Shown piece after piece: positions 7,422-16,677 of a DNA stretch of 64,000 nt. The position numbers were made by a program, and so were the translations under genes. Location: contig NZ_CP093300.1 of NCBI RefSeq assembly GCF_022812285.1, forward strand, positions 310,001 to 374,000. The letters are read 5' to 3'. This DNA comes from Alkalihalobacillus sp. LMS39 (GTDB taxonomy: Bacteria; Bacillota; Bacilli; Bacillales; Bacillaceae_F). How positions within the stretch are numbered: position 1 is the first letter of the stretch; each line of letters starts with the position of its first letter. The notes beneath the pieces were generated by a model, which had not been told where the DNA came from, searched no databases, and saw only the letters and a program-made list of their open reading frames with translations.

Positions 7422-8479
7422 ACGCTTTAGAATATAGAAAAAAAGACAATGTGAAAATTGATTTTAGCCTTCATCATGAAAAGAGATCAGCTAGTGCATT
7501 TCGCACAAAGAAAGAGGAAAGACGGTATTGGATTTTGCTCATAACATTGACCGTTTTGGGACTTCTTTTTGCATACGGCCTTTTAGTTTATAACAATCCC
7601 GTACCCGTTGATTCACCTTCTTTTATCCCAGTTGTTCAAAGAAGGATCGTAGCTGTTGTTGCGATGCTTATTGCAGCGATTTGCCACAGTTTGGCAACTG
7701 TTGCTTTTCAATCGATTACGAATAATAGGATTATCACTCCTTCTCTTTTAGGCTTCGAATCACTTTACACAACGATTCAAACGAGTACAATGTTTTTATT
7801 TGGTGCTACTGCATTGGTGAGTTTTAGTGGGATTGGACCATTCTTTCTGCAAGTTAGTCTTATGGTCTTAATGAGTTTAATCCTTTATGGATGGCTGCTT
7901 TCCGGAAAATATGGAAATATACAACTTGTGCTTTTGATTGGAATTATTATTGGTACGGGGCTAAGTACTCTATCAGCATTTATGAGAAAGCTTCTCTCGC
8001 CATCTGAATTTGACCTTTTACAGACAAGATTAATTGGTTCTGTCAATAATGCGGATGCTGAATATTTTCCAGTTGTCATTCCAATGGTTATCATTATTGC
8101 ATTATTACTTTATTTTTTTTCTAAGAAATTAAATATATTGTCACTTGGAAAGGATGTCTCTACTACGTTTGGCGTTAATTACAAACGCAGTATCATTTAT
8201 ACACTTGTATTAGTTGCTGTATTGATGTCGATTTCTACGGCATTAGTTGGACCTCTTACTTTTTTTGGATTCTTAGTGGCCATTTTGAGTTATCAAGCGG
8301 CGCCAACGTATGACCACAGATATATTTTTCCAATGGCTCTTGCTACAGGCTTTTTTGTACTAACAAGTGCATACTTTTTAATGTATCACGTTTTTAATGC
8401 TCAAGCTGTTTCCGTTTTTATTGAACTATTTGGCGGAATTGTATTTCTAATTGTAATTTTAAGGAAGAGGTCTCTATGA
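7418..8479 (+). CDS. Ferric-siderophore ABC permease (YclO/FatC-like)
   Basis: Second FecCD-type permease. A basic, charged N-terminal tail of about 40 residues precedes the first helix (YWILLITLTVLGLLFAYGLL). Conserved features are FQSITNNRIITPSLLGFESL, LGKDVSTTFGVNYK and the ATPase-contact segment LVGPLTFFGFLVA. The start ATG overlaps the upstream stop (ATGA), and the stop overlaps the ATPase start in the same way, so the importer is made as one translational unit. It forms a heterodimer with the upstream permease. Confidence 0.92.
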   Translation: MNALEYRKKDNVKIDFSLHHEKRSASAFRTKKEERRYWILLITLTVLGLLFAYGLLVYNNPVPVDSPSFIPVVQRRIVAVVAMLIAAICHSLATVAFQSITNNRIITPSLLGFESLYTTIQTSTMFLFGATALVSFSGIGPFFLQVSLMVLMSLILYGWLLSGKYGNIQLVLLIGIIIGTGLSTLSAFMRKLLSPSEFDLLQTRLIGSVNNADAEYFPVVIPMVIIIALLLYFFSKKLNILSLGKDVSTTFGVNYKRSIIYTLVLVAVLMSISTALVGPLTFFGFLVAILSYQAAPTYDHRYIFPMALATGFFVLTSAYFLMYHVFNAQAVSVFIELFGGIVFLIVILRKRSL

Positions 8480-9228
8480 TAAAAATCAGTAATACTAGAA
8501 AGATGTATACGGATAATGTAAAAATTGGACCTTTGGATATTGAAATACCCAAAGCTGGTTTTACTTCTTTAATTGGACCCAATGGAGCGGGAAAGTCTAC
8601 GACACTTTTGATGATTGGAAGACTTCTAGATATGGATGAAGGGCAAATTATGGTAGCGAATATGGATGTTTCTTCTTCCAAATCAAATGACTTAGCAAAA
8701 ATAGTGACCATTTTGCGTCAAGAAAATCATTTTGTCACGAGGCTTACCGTTCGACAACTAGCTGGATTTGGACGTTTTCCTTATTCAAAGGGAAGATTAA
8801 CAAAAGAAGATGAGGAGATTATTTCTAAATATATCGATTTCCTAGATTTGACTGCTCTAGAGAATCGATATTTAGATGAGCTTTCAGGAGGGCAAAGACA
8901 ACGAGCCTATGTTGCAATGGTTTTGTGCCAGGAGACTGAATATGTGCTGTTGGATGAGCCACTGAACAATCTTGATGTCGCTCGTTCTGTCCAAATGATG
9001 GAGTATTTGAGACATGTTGCTAATGAGTTTGGAAGAACCATTCTGACTGTTATGCATGATATAAATTTTGCAGCTAAATATTCTGATCGAATCTGTGCGA
9101 TGAAAGATGGACAAATTGCTGCGTTTGGAACAGTAAAAGAGATTATGGACCCAAAACTTTTGACAGATATTTTTGAAACGAAAATAGAAATTATCAAAGG
9201 TCCTTATGGGCCAATAGCTGTTTATTAG
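8476..9228 (+). CDS. Ferric-siderophore ABC ATPase (YclP/FatE-like)
   Basis: Cytoplasmic ATPase of the siderophore importer, 250 aa, the normal length for this family. Walker A is GPNGAGKS near residue 36. The signature is LSGGQRQR, Walker B is YVLLDEPLNNLD, and the switch histidine is in VMHDINFA. It starts at the ATGA overlap with the upstream permease. The gene set of lipoprotein, two permeases and ATPase matches the B. subtilis yclNOPQ content but has the binding protein first. Confidence 0.94.
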   Translation: MIKISNTRKMYTDNVKIGPLDIEIPKAGFTSLIGPNGAGKSTTLLMIGRLLDMDEGQIMVANMDVSSSKSNDLAKIVTILRQENHFVTRLTVRQLAGFGRFPYSKGRLTKEDEEIISKYIDFLDLTALENRYLDELSGGQRQRAYVAMVLCQETEYVLLDEPLNNLDVARSVQMMEYLRHVANEFGRTILTVMHDINFAAKYSDRICAMKDGQIAAFGTVKEIMDPKLLTDIFETKIEIIKGPYGPIAVY

Positions 9229-9397
9229 TTACTTTTTTTAGAAAGCAGAAGTATCTCAACAATAAATCTACTTAAGTAGTCGATAATTCGTTTATATCTT
9301 GTAGCTTACACTAATCATAATAGTATTTAGCTTTTCCGTTTGAAATGTAGAGTCAAATATCAATAGTGCGGCTACAAAGAATTGAGGGGGATTATAA

Positions 9398-10126
9398 ATG
9401 CAAGTATATTGGATTAAAATAAATAAGATTATTCAAGAATCGTCTGAGGTTAGAACGTACCTGCTTGATTGTCCGCAAGACTTTACATGGGAAGAAGGTT
9501 CCCACACCCACTTCGCACTGGAGGGTTTTAATACCGGAGATAAACCAAACCGCAGTTTGATTCGTCATATGTCAATCTCCACCTTACCTGATGAAGGTAT
9601 GATTGGAATCACCACACGTATTAGAGAGCAATGCTCTGAGTTCAAAGCAATATTAAAAAATCTTAAAGTTGGCAATGAAGTTGCCATATTTAAAACGCAT
9701 TCAAATGTACCGTTGAAAAGAGAAGGGAAAAATGTTTATCTGTTGTCATCAGGGGTTGGCTTGGCAACTTTCAGACCGCTTGTACTTGATTATCTTAAAC
9801 GAGCTGACAACGTGAATCGACTTCATTCTTTAAACATCGATTCATCAAAAGAGTTCTTATTTTCCAGTGTTTTTCAATCAACACCTGATAAGAATTTCAC
9901 ATCTCAGTTTGTTGATAACCGTAAAGACTACTATGAAAAAGTGAAAAAACTAGCTACAGACAACGACGGTCTTTACTATGTTGTCGGCAGTGACGAATTC
10001 CTCGTACAGAATATTGAAATACTGCGTGAGCAAGGCATCAAGGCGGATCAGATTGTGCTCGATAAGCATGAAGAACAAAGGGCTGAGTTTTTATCATTCG
10101 ATTTGTCAAATAAAGGTCTAGGATAA
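9398..10126 (+). CDS. Ferredoxin-reductase-type flavoprotein, likely siderophore reductase
   Basis: Flavin reductase of the FNR superfamily, 242 aa. The N-terminal beta barrel ends in RHMSISTLP, the Rxx(S/T) flavin-binding motif. The nucleotide-binding half contains YLLSSGVGLATFRPL (a GxGxAxxRP-type motif) and YYVVGSDEFL near the C-terminus. It follows the siderophore importer by 170 bases with its own GAGGGGG ribosome site. The likely job is releasing iron from the imported ferri-siderophore by reduction. That role is inferred from context. Another ferredoxin or flavodoxin reductase role is possible. Confidence 0.75.
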   Translation: MQVYWIKINKIIQESSEVRTYLLDCPQDFTWEEGSHTHFALEGFNTGDKPNRSLIRHMSISTLPDEGMIGITTRIREQCSEFKAILKNLKVGNEVAIFKTHSNVPLKREGKNVYLLSSGVGLATFRPLVLDYLKRADNVNRLHSLNIDSSKEFLFSSVFQSTPDKNFTSQFVDNRKDYYEKVKKLATDNDGLYYVVGSDEFLVQNIEILREQGIKADQIVLDKHEEQRAEFLSFDLSNKGLG

Positions 10127-10224
10127 GAATGTATTGATTTTTAATTTCATATCCAGTGATTCTCATTTTTTAATAAGCTGAAATTAGCAGTCCTTTACGT
10201 TGCTAGCATTGATGGTATTAACGG

Positions 10225-10270
10225 AGGCTTCTCATAAGTTTTGCGTACTTATGAGAGGCTTCTTTTTTTC
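10225..10270 (+). terminator. Rho-independent terminator after the iron locus
   Basis: A 10-bp stem (TCTCATAAGT at 10230-10239 and its complement at 10247-10256) followed by GGCTTC and seven T. It ends the siderophore uptake and reductase transcript. Confidence 0.75.
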
Positions 10271-10488
10271 ATTTATTCTTGATGTGAAGATAGACCATTG
10301 TTGTTGTATTATAATACTTCATCCAATTCCTCCTTTTTTTCTATATTAAATTCCAGTTGTTGAGATTTCTCAAATTATTTAAAATTGATACTTGCATACC
10401 AAATATGGAATATAGTTACTGAATAAAACATAATATGTTAGAGTTTTGCAATACCGAAGAAATATAAGTAACTCAAAGGAGGAATTAG
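10271..10488. other. Gene-free stretch before a small membrane gene
   Basis: AT-rich with no gene. It presumably contains the promoter of the 71-residue protein, but no clear sigma-A pair is visible. Confidence 0.3.
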
Positions 10489-10704
10489 ATGCGACTCGAT
10501 GTAATAGGAAGTAGTCTCTTAATAGTTTCAGCCATACTTTATTCTTCTACCTACATAGTGTCTGGTCTAGCTAACATTGTAACAAATTCACTACCAAACG
10601 AATTTCAAAATCATACATATTCACAACCACTTTTCATCTGGAGTCTGGTTTCGTTGGTCCTAGGAATATTATTTGTGGGAGTTCATATCATGAAAAAAAA
10701 ATAA
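10489..10704 (+). CDS. Small membrane protein, 71 aa, unknown
   Basis: Starts at ATG 10489 behind a strong AAAGGAGG. It has two hydrophobic segments, at residues 5-30 (IGSSLLIVSAILYSSTYIV) and 47-66 (LFIWSLVSLVLGILFVGVHI), with a short polar loop between and a basic KKK tail. It is therefore a two-helix membrane protein with a cytoplasmic C-terminus. A terminator starts at its stop codon, so it is a complete single-gene unit. I do not recognise the family. Confidence 0.75.
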   Translation: MRLDVIGSSLLIVSAILYSSTYIVSGLANIVTNSLPNEFQNHTYSQPLFIWSLVSLVLGILFVGVHIMKKK

Positions 10705-10742
10705 AAAGAGCAGTACCCAAGATTCAGGGTGCTGCTCTTTTT
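10704..10742 (+). terminator. Rho-independent terminator
   Basis: AAAGAGCAGTACCC, an 8-base loop and GGGTGCTGCTCTTTTT form a long stem with a T tail immediately after the small membrane gene. Confidence 0.88.
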
Positions 10743-11001
10743 ATGTTGCAACATCTATGAAGTTATTATGCTACACGATGTCGCACTCTTGATGTGGAGG
10801 TCAAGATAGTTAATTAATTTTTAATAAATCGCCATATTAAGCCAAATAAAAGACATATCATTTACTTCTCCTTTTGTTGGAGGCTGTAGCACTTTTATGA
10901 ATAGAGAACTACAACTTAGATGATCTTTTGAACAATTGACATTTGAGTATGGAGACGAAGACACCGCTCAATATGTGACAATGCTATGGTCAGAGAAAAT
11001 C
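10743..11001. other. Gene-free stretch with a possible coding remnant
   Basis: No gene with a start and ribosome site. From 10920 an open frame without a start (FEQLTFEYGDEDTAQYVTN) runs into the repeat element. It could be a decayed gene but cannot be identified. Confidence 0.25.
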
Positions 11002-11186
11002 TAACGGACATCTGTTCCTTTATTTATATAATAAATAACGTTTTTCAGATCCTATCGGACATACGTTCCGCTAATATGGAAAAAAGTAAGAATTTACATG
11101 ATGAATTGGGTAAATAGCGGAATACATGTCCGATGAGATTTGAAAAGGCTTGATTTCTCATACTTTAACGGAACAGATGTCCGAAC
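11002..11186. repeat. Four-palindrome intergenic element, copy A
   Basis: Four copies of a 21-bp imperfect palindrome: forward at 11002 and 11053, reverse at 11115 and 11166. Start-to-start distances are 51, 62 and 51 bases, the same as in copies B and C. The motif halves are TATCGGACAT and TGTTCCGYTA around one variable base. This copy is the most diverged. Its first motif ends CCTTTA, and its third reads AATACATGTCC. Confidence 0.9.
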
Positions 11187-11542
11187 GGCATACTAGAGTC
11201 ATCTTAGTTTGTCCATTATCTCTTTTACAGAATATTATTATTAGCTTTATCCCTACTTTACATTTCATTGGTATATTATAAATAGTTTAAAAATAAGAAT
11301 TTTCTTCGGGTGGAGAATATACTGAGTAACCCACGGAAAGTGACGAAATACTAATTTGCATACGTCGTATCATTATATGATGAAAGTGTAGGTGAGAAGT
11401 GTTCATTTTATTGGAATGAATATTCTCTATCTTCTTTTACATATTTTGTGACGAGTTGCGGGTAGTACGTATCACTTGATGTTGAGGTTATTTTTTTATG
11501 CTTTAATTATTTGCTTTTTGTTTAGTATCGGGAGGTAACTCA
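11187..11542 (+). promoter_or_regulatory. Leader region of the HAD-glpP-Ugp operon
   Basis: No gene. An imperfect hairpin (GAGAAGTGTTCATT with AATGAATATTCTC, 11393-11427) is followed by a T-rich stretch about 120 bases before the first gene. It could be a leader terminator acted on by the GlpP antiterminator encoded in this operon, which is inference. TATAAA-type boxes occur near 11277, but I cannot define the promoter. Confidence 0.35.
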
Positions 11543-12352
11543 GTGAAAGATTATAAGACTTACATATTTGATATTGATGGGACCATCGTAAAACAAGATG
11601 AAGAAGTTCCCGGTGCCATCGAGCTCGTAGCTTATTTAAAAAAGCAGGGGAAGGAGGTATTATATGCAACGAATAACCCAGTCACAACGAAGGAACGCAT
11701 CGCAACAAGGTTAAACTTGCTTGGGTTTTTGGTGAATGCGAATCAAATTATTACTCCGTTAGATGCGTTAGAGCTTTATTTTCAAGAGAGTGCCATTCAA
11801 CCGCTCTTTTATGGGCTAGTATCACAAGAAGTAATGACAGAGTTACAGCAGCGTGGTTTTTTGTTTAGCTCATCCGATAACGAGAAAGTGACCCATGTAT
11901 TGCTCGGGATGAATAAACAACTAACCTACCAGCATTTTTGTGAAGCACTTTTTTTACTAGACCAAGGAGCTGAGCTATTGTTGTTAAATGGAGATTTATA
12001 TTGTCCCGTACCTAAGGGGCGAGTACCTGATAGCGGGGCGCTTAGTTTTGTACTCACAGCTTATATGGATGAACGACCCGATTCAGTTGGGAAGCCTACG
12101 AAATGGATGCAACGAACTATTCTCAATCGCATTACTACAGAAAATCGGGACTGTTTATTTATTGGAGACTCTCTTCAATCAGATATTCAAATTGGACATG
12201 CGATGGGGATGGATACTTGTTTAGTGGAGTCTGGGATTTCTGACTTTAGAAGAAAAGTCTCTCATTCTACGATTACTCCAACCTTTATTATGAAGAATTG
12301 TGAGCAATTACAGTGTTTTATTCAAAAAACAAAGGAGAGTAGCGATGTTTAA
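11543..12352 (+). CDS. HAD-IIA family phosphatase (NagD/AraL-like)
   Basis: Cytoplasmic HAD-superfamily phosphatase of 269 aa. Motif I is FDIDGTI with the nucleophile Asp near residue 10. Motif II is YATNN. Motif IV is FIGDSLQSDIQIG. The length and the cap layout between motifs II and III fit subfamily IIA (NagD, AraL, p-nitrophenyl phosphatase). The GTG start follows GGGAGGT. The last codons overlap the ribosome site of glpP. Placement with GlpP and a UgpB-type importer suggests dephosphorylation of an imported or accumulating sugar or glycerol phosphate, by inference. Confidence 0.88.
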   Translation: MKDYKTYIFDIDGTIVKQDEEVPGAIELVAYLKKQGKEVLYATNNPVTTKERIATRLNLLGFLVNANQIITPLDALELYFQESAIQPLFYGLVSQEVMTELQQRGFLFSSSDNEKVTHVLLGMNKQLTYQHFCEALFLLDQGAELLLLNGDLYCPVPKGRVPDSGALSFVLTAYMDERPDSVGKPTKWMQRTILNRITTENRDCLFIGDSLQSDIQIGHAMGMDTCLVESGISDFRRKVSHSTITPTFIMKNCEQLQCFIQKTKESSDV

Positions 12353-12902
12353 TAAACGAGAGGTTATTGCGAGTGTCCATAATGAAATAGCGTTACAAAG
12401 AGCGCTTGAATTAGATGAAGTAAAAACAATTTTTCTCATTAATGGTGACATTCTAACACTGCAAGAAAATATCAAGCATATTCGTGAATTCGATAAGAGA
12501 CTATTTCTTCACTTTGATACTATACAAGGTTTGTCCACCGATGTGAAAGGGGTGAATTATGCTGCAGAAATTCTAAAGCCGGATGGAATTTTAAGTACAA
12601 GAGGACATGTTATTCAGCATGCAAAAAAGCTAGGGTTATTGACCATTCAACGGTTGTTTCTAATCGATACAACAGCATTACATTCAGGAGTGAGAAGTAT
12701 TAAGCAAAGTAATCCTGATGCAGTTGAGGCCATGCCAGGTTTAATGCCGCGTGTCATAAGTGAGCTTTGTTCACATATTGGCCAACCTGTTGTTGCAGGT
12801 GGCTTAGTAAAGGAAGATTATGAAGTTGAACAAGCATTAGATGCTGGGGCAGTAGCTGTTTCACTAAGTGACATATCATATTGGAAGAAAAAAGGAGTGT
12901 AA
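12345..12902 (+). CDS. glpP: GlpP family glycerol-3-phosphate-responsive antiterminator
   Basis: RNA-binding antiterminator of 185 aa. In B. subtilis GlpP binds glycerol 3-phosphate and lets transcription pass leader terminators of glp genes (family knowledge). The start at 12345 is set by AAAGGAG 7 bases upstream. Recognisable segments are REVIASVHNEIALQRAL, FLINGDIL, HFDTIQGLSTD, GILSTRG, RLFLIDTTAL, EAMPGLMPRVI and PVVAGGLV, which form the TIM-like barrel of the family. It overlaps the HAD gene by 8 bases and precedes the importer genes by 5 bases. It probably controls this operon according to intracellular glycerol phosphate. Confidence 0.93.
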   Translation: MFNKREVIASVHNEIALQRALELDEVKTIFLINGDILTLQENIKHIREFDKRLFLHFDTIQGLSTDVKGVNYAAEILKPDGILSTRGHVIQHAKKLGLLTIQRLFLIDTTALHSGVRSIKQSNPDAVEAMPGLMPRVISELCSHIGQPVVAGGLVKEDYEVEQALDAGAVAVSLSDISYWKKKGV

Positions 12903-12907
12903 GTGTA

Positions 12908-14254
12908 ATGAAAAAAATTTTATCGTTATTATCTATTCTCTCTCTCGTCCTTATTTTATTTGCGTGTTCACAAGGAGGAACAACCAATACTACGCAAGCA
13001 GAGCCTTCAAGTGAAAACAAAGATAATCCAGCATCAACAGATGAAGTCATTGAAATCGATTGGTATTATCCAATCGCTGTAGGTGGACCTCTTACAGAAG
13101 TGGTTGAAAAAATGGCTTCTGATTTCTCATTAGAATATCCGAATATCAAAGTGAATCCTATTTATACAGGGAGTTACGCTGATACGATGACTCGCGTACA
13201 GACTGACGTACAAGGCAATAATGCACCTGATTTAGCCGTATTATTATCAACTGAACTATATACATTGTTAGATATGGATGCGATTGTTCCGATTGATGAA
13301 TTTGCTGGTGCTAACGATGAATTCATTAACGACTTTTTCCCTGCATTTCTAGAAAATTCACAAACGAATGGGAAAACATGGAGTGTTCCATTCCAAAGAA
13401 GTACGATTGTTCTTTATTATAATAAAGATGCATTTGAAGAGGCTGGTCTAGACCCAGAAAAAGGTCCTGAGACATGGGAAGAACTTACGGAGTATGCGAA
13501 AAAGCTAACGAAAAAGGATGCAAGTGGAAATGTAGAGCGTTGGGGTGTTGAAATTCCAACGTCTGGATTCCCTTATTGGTTATTTCAAGGTTTTGCTTTG
13601 CAAAATGGGAAGAATTTAATGAGTGATGATGGGAAAGAAGTATACTTTGATACACCTGAAAATGTAGAAGCTCTTCATTTTTGGTTAGAGCTAGCTCACG
13701 ACCATAAAGTTATGCCAAAGGATGTTATTGATTGGGCAACTGTTCCATCAAACTTTATTGAAGGTAAATCTGCGATGATGTATCACACGACTGGAAACTT
13801 AACTAATGTCCGCACCAATGCAAGTTTTGATTTTGGAGTTGCCTATATGCCAGCGAATAAACAATTTGGTAGTCCAACAGGAGGCGGTAACTTTTATATC
13901 TTTAAAGATACTCCAAAAGAAAAGCAAGAAGCCGCTTGGACTTTTGCTAAATGGGCAAGCCAACCTGAAAATGCAGTACAATGGAGTATCGATACAGGTT
14001 ATGTAGCAACAGTACAATCTGCGTACGAAACAGAGCTTATGAAAAACTATATAGCGGAATTCCCTCAAGCAGCTGTTGCGCGTGATCAATTAGAATTTGC
14101 CTCTGCTGAATTATCGACACACCAAAATGGTCGTATTTATAAAGCGATAAACGATAATTTACAAGCGGCTATCGTTGGAGAAAAATCACCAGAACAAGCA
14201 TTAAAGGATGCTCAAGAGGAATCTGACCTTATTTTAGCTCCATTTAACCGTTAA
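12908..14254 (+). CDS. ABC solute-binding lipoprotein, UgpB-like
   Basis: Extracellular binding protein, 448 aa. The signal peptide ends in lipobox LFAC. The mature N-terminus, IDWYYPIAVGGPLTEVVEKM, followed by YTGSYADTMTRVQTD, resembles UgpB proteins that bind glycerol 3-phosphate or glycerophosphodiesters. Other family segments are YYNKDAFEEAGLDP, PETWEELTEYAKKLT and GGGNFYIFKDTPKEKQEA. The ATG at 12908 has AAAGGAG 10-11 bases upstream, and an in-frame extension to 12881 is rejected for lack of a ribosome site. Together with GlpP this suggests uptake of a glycerol-phosphate compound. Confidence 0.9.
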   Translation: MKKILSLLSILSLVLILFACSQGGTTNTTQAEPSSENKDNPASTDEVIEIDWYYPIAVGGPLTEVVEKMASDFSLEYPNIKVNPIYTGSYADTMTRVQTDVQGNNAPDLAVLLSTELYTLLDMDAIVPIDEFAGANDEFINDFFPAFLENSQTNGKTWSVPFQRSTIVLYYNKDAFEEAGLDPEKGPETWEELTEYAKKLTKKDASGNVERWGVEIPTSGFPYWLFQGFALQNGKNLMSDDGKEVYFDTPENVEALHFWLELAHDHKVMPKDVIDWATVPSNFIEGKSAMMYHTTGNLTNVRTNASFDFGVAYMPANKQFGSPTGGGNFYIFKDTPKEKQEAAWTFAKWASQPENAVQWSIDTGYVATVQSAYETELMKNYIAEFPQAAVARDQLEFASAELSTHQNGRIYKAINDNLQAAIVGEKSPEQALKDAQEESDLILAPFNR

Positions 14255-14284
14255 GTATTTTACAAAAAAGAAGGAATGAAACGT

Positions 14285-15178
14285 ATGAATAATCTTTGGA
14301 GAAGCAAAAAGGTTCGTAATAACATATATGCTTGGTTGCTTCTCCTTCCTTCCTTTATCTTCTTATATATGTTTACGTTTTTGCCAATAGGTCAAACGTT
14401 TGTGCTTAGTTTATTTAGAGCGGACTTAAGTACACCGGATCCTTTTTTTATTGGGTTAGAAAACTTTCGTCTCTTAGCAGAAGATAAAGTGTTTTGGAAG
14501 GTGATAAGAAATAATGCTGTATTTGCAATAGGAACAGTCCCCTTAAGCTTAGGAATCGGGTTAGTGATGGCCATTTTAGTGAATCGTGCTATAAGAGGGA
14601 TTAGTTGGATTCGAACGTTTTTCTTTTATCCAACCGTGATACCAATGATAGCAATCGCTAATATTTGGTTATTTATGTACACCCCAAACTACGGCTTAAT
14701 TAACCAAGTGCTTTCCATCGTTAGTATTCCAGGTATTAACTGGCTTGGTAGTCCATCAACCGTAATGATTGCGATGATTATTATGGTGATATGGAAGGAA
14801 GCAGGCTTTTTTATGATTTTTTATTTAGCTGGTTTGCAAAATATTTCAAAAGAATTATATGAATCAGCTAAAATTGACGGAGCCTCTACATGGACGGTGT
14901 TCTGGAAAATTACGTTCCCATTGCTAATGCCGACGACACTTTTTGTTTTCATCATTGCTGTTACCAACTCTTTCAAACTCGTCGATCATCTAGTTATTAT
15001 GACACAAGGCGGTCCAAATAATGCTAGCAATCTCCTTTTGTATTACATCTATGAAACAGCATTTTCCTACTGGGACCAAGGGCGAGCAGCTGCTTTGACT
15101 GTGGTAATGCTAGTGATGATGGTGGCAATAGCGGCTTGGCAATTCTTCGGAATCGACCGAAAAATTCATTATAGTTAA
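14285..15178 (+). CDS. CUT1-type ABC permease, UgpA-like
   Basis: Membrane subunit of 297 aa with six helices. It carries the EAA loop YESAKIDGASTWTVFWKITFPLL that docks on the ATPase. The first helix AWLLLLPSFIFLYMFTFLPI is typical of MalF/UgpA proteins. I prefer the ATG at 14285, because AAGGA lies 9 bases before it. The ATG at 14276 is too close to that site. It sits between the binding protein and the second permease. No ATPase gene is in this operon. Confidence 0.92.
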   Translation: MNNLWRSKKVRNNIYAWLLLLPSFIFLYMFTFLPIGQTFVLSLFRADLSTPDPFFIGLENFRLLAEDKVFWKVIRNNAVFAIGTVPLSLGIGLVMAILVNRAIRGISWIRTFFFYPTVIPMIAIANIWLFMYTPNYGLINQVLSIVSIPGINWLGSPSTVMIAMIIMVIWKEAGFFMIFYLAGLQNISKELYESAKIDGASTWTVFWKITFPLLMPTTLFVFIIAVTNSFKLVDHLVIMTQGGPNNASNLLLYYIYETAFSYWDQGRAAALTVVMLVMMVAIAAWQFFGIDRKIHYS

Positions 15179-15191
15179 GGATGAATAAACA

Positions 15192-15992
15192 TTGAAGAAA
15201 TTAGTTGATGCATCTGCTTACATATTGGCACTTTTGTGGGTCATCCCCTTAGTTTGGCTAGTTGTTACAGCTTTTCAACCGAAAGAGTTAGCAACGACGT
15301 TGACACCACAGTTTGTATTTACATTTGAGAATTTCAAAGATGCATGGAATGCTGCACCCTTTGTACAATACTATATAAATACGTTTATTATTGTGTTTGG
15401 AATACTCACTGTCCAACTCGTGACAGCAACCTTAGCTGCCTACGCATTTGCAAGATTGAACTTTTGGGGGAAAGATATTATTTTCCTAATCTTTCTCATT
15501 CAATTGATGATTCCAGCTGATATTCTCATCTTCCCCAATTATAATGTTCTAGTTGATTTGGGACTTCTAGATAGTAAGCTCGGGATTATGATCCCCTATT
15601 TTGCAACAGCATTTGGTATTTTTCTCTTAAGGCAAACGTTTAAGACTATTCCTTATGAGCTAGAAGAGGCTGCTAAACTCGATGGTTGTAATATGCTTCA
15701 AATCATATGGAATATTTATGTTCCTCTGGCAAAACCAACATTTATTGCATTTGGACTCGTATCTGTTAGTCATCATTGGAGCAACTTCTTATGGCCTTTA
15801 ATCGTGACAAATTCTGTAGAAAATCGCCCGTTAACAGTTGGTTTATCGATATTTGCAAAATCATTTGAGACCGGAGCTCAATGGGGGCAAGTAACAGCCG
15901 CAACATTTATGGTTATTTTCCCACTATTACTTGCCTTTTTCATTTTTCAAAAGCAGTTTATTAGTAGTTTTATGCAATCGGGAATTAAGTAA
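15192..15992 (+). CDS. CUT1-type ABC permease, UgpE-like
   Basis: Partner permease of 266 aa with six helices and the EAA loop YELEEAAKLDGCNMLQIIWN. The C-terminus, FFIFQKQFISSFMQSGIK, is typical of MalG/UgpE. The TTG start at 15192 lies 13 bases after the upstream stop, with AAGGA about 10 bases before it. The operon ends here without an ATPase, so the importer must borrow one. The UgpC-type ATPase at 54859 is the obvious candidate in this window. Confidence 0.91.
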   Translation: MKKLVDASAYILALLWVIPLVWLVVTAFQPKELATTLTPQFVFTFENFKDAWNAAPFVQYYINTFIIVFGILTVQLVTATLAAYAFARLNFWGKDIIFLIFLIQLMIPADILIFPNYNVLVDLGLLDSKLGIMIPYFATAFGIFLLRQTFKTIPYELEEAAKLDGCNMLQIIWNIYVPLAKPTFIAFGLVSVSHHWSNFLWPLIVTNSVENRPLTVGLSIFAKSFETGAQWGQVTAATFMVIFPLLLAFFIFQKQFISSFMQSGIK

Positions 15993-16298
15993 AGATTAGC
16001 TAAGCGTATTAGAAATATAGGTTATAGTTCATAACCAAAGAAGAGTGAACTAAAATAAATGTGGATAATATCAAGTAATGCTGTTTTCCTTTCGCCGTAA
16101 GGATTTTAAGGAGTAAATATAGAGTTCTTTTGTCTTTGGAAGCATAGTATTTATACTTTAATGGAGAAAAGGCTAAATTCGACTAGAAGTAACTTCCTAA
16201 TGAAATCATATAGAAACCCTACTCTTTTCAACCCAATCATTATTGCATTTTTAGTTGGTGACTATTCCTTGTTACATGGTTTAGAATTTCTAGCAACC
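15993..16298. other. Gene-free stretch
   Basis: I see no gene, terminator or regulatory site that I can support. Confidence 0.3.
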
Positions 16299-16402
16299 TA
16301 CTCTTTTATATAAACATCAATAGGGAAAAAAACCTGTGTATAGCCAGCCTCCTCTGTTATTTTTTTTAGCTTTATGGAACCGTTTCTTTAATTGTGAAAC
16401 AT
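16299..16402 (-). pseudogene. Frameshifted C-terminal coding remnant
   Basis: On the minus strand a frame without a start reads KITEEAGYTQVFFPIDV and ends in a stop. Upstream of a run of eight A the neighbouring frame reads QLKKRFHKAKK. It looks like the end of a decayed gene frameshifted at the A run. The parent is unknown. Confidence 0.3.
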
Positions 16403-16677
16403 AATACCTAAATAATGAAATTGTTTCCCTTTATGTTGATTTTTGGAAAACGATACATTAATATTAAAACTATGTTTAATAGGGTTATTATAGCTTCTAA
16501 CACGAACAGTCAATTCAAGTTTTCGTCTTGTAAGAAAAATAACTTTATAATCTTATTATTAAAGAGTGTTTCCGTAAAACGGAGCACTCTTTTTCAGAAA
16601 GATGTTTACAATAAAAATAAAGCAATAATGTGTTTTGTACTATAAATTAAACTCTTCGTAAATGGAGGTAACCTAAT
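16403..16677 (+). terminator. Gene-free stretch containing a terminator (16561-16597)
   Basis: AAAGAGTG and TTCCGT pair with ACGGA and CACTCTTT, followed by TTTTT, giving a strong plus-strand terminator at 16561-16597. No intact plus-strand gene lies close upstream, so it may belong to a lost gene. The rest only carries the GGAGGT site for the next gene. Confidence 0.7.

Noticed and set aside
16415-16645. 76-codon plus-strand open frame
   Set aside because: Composition is that of AT-rich non-coding DNA, it has no ribosome site, and it runs through the terminator at 16561-16597.
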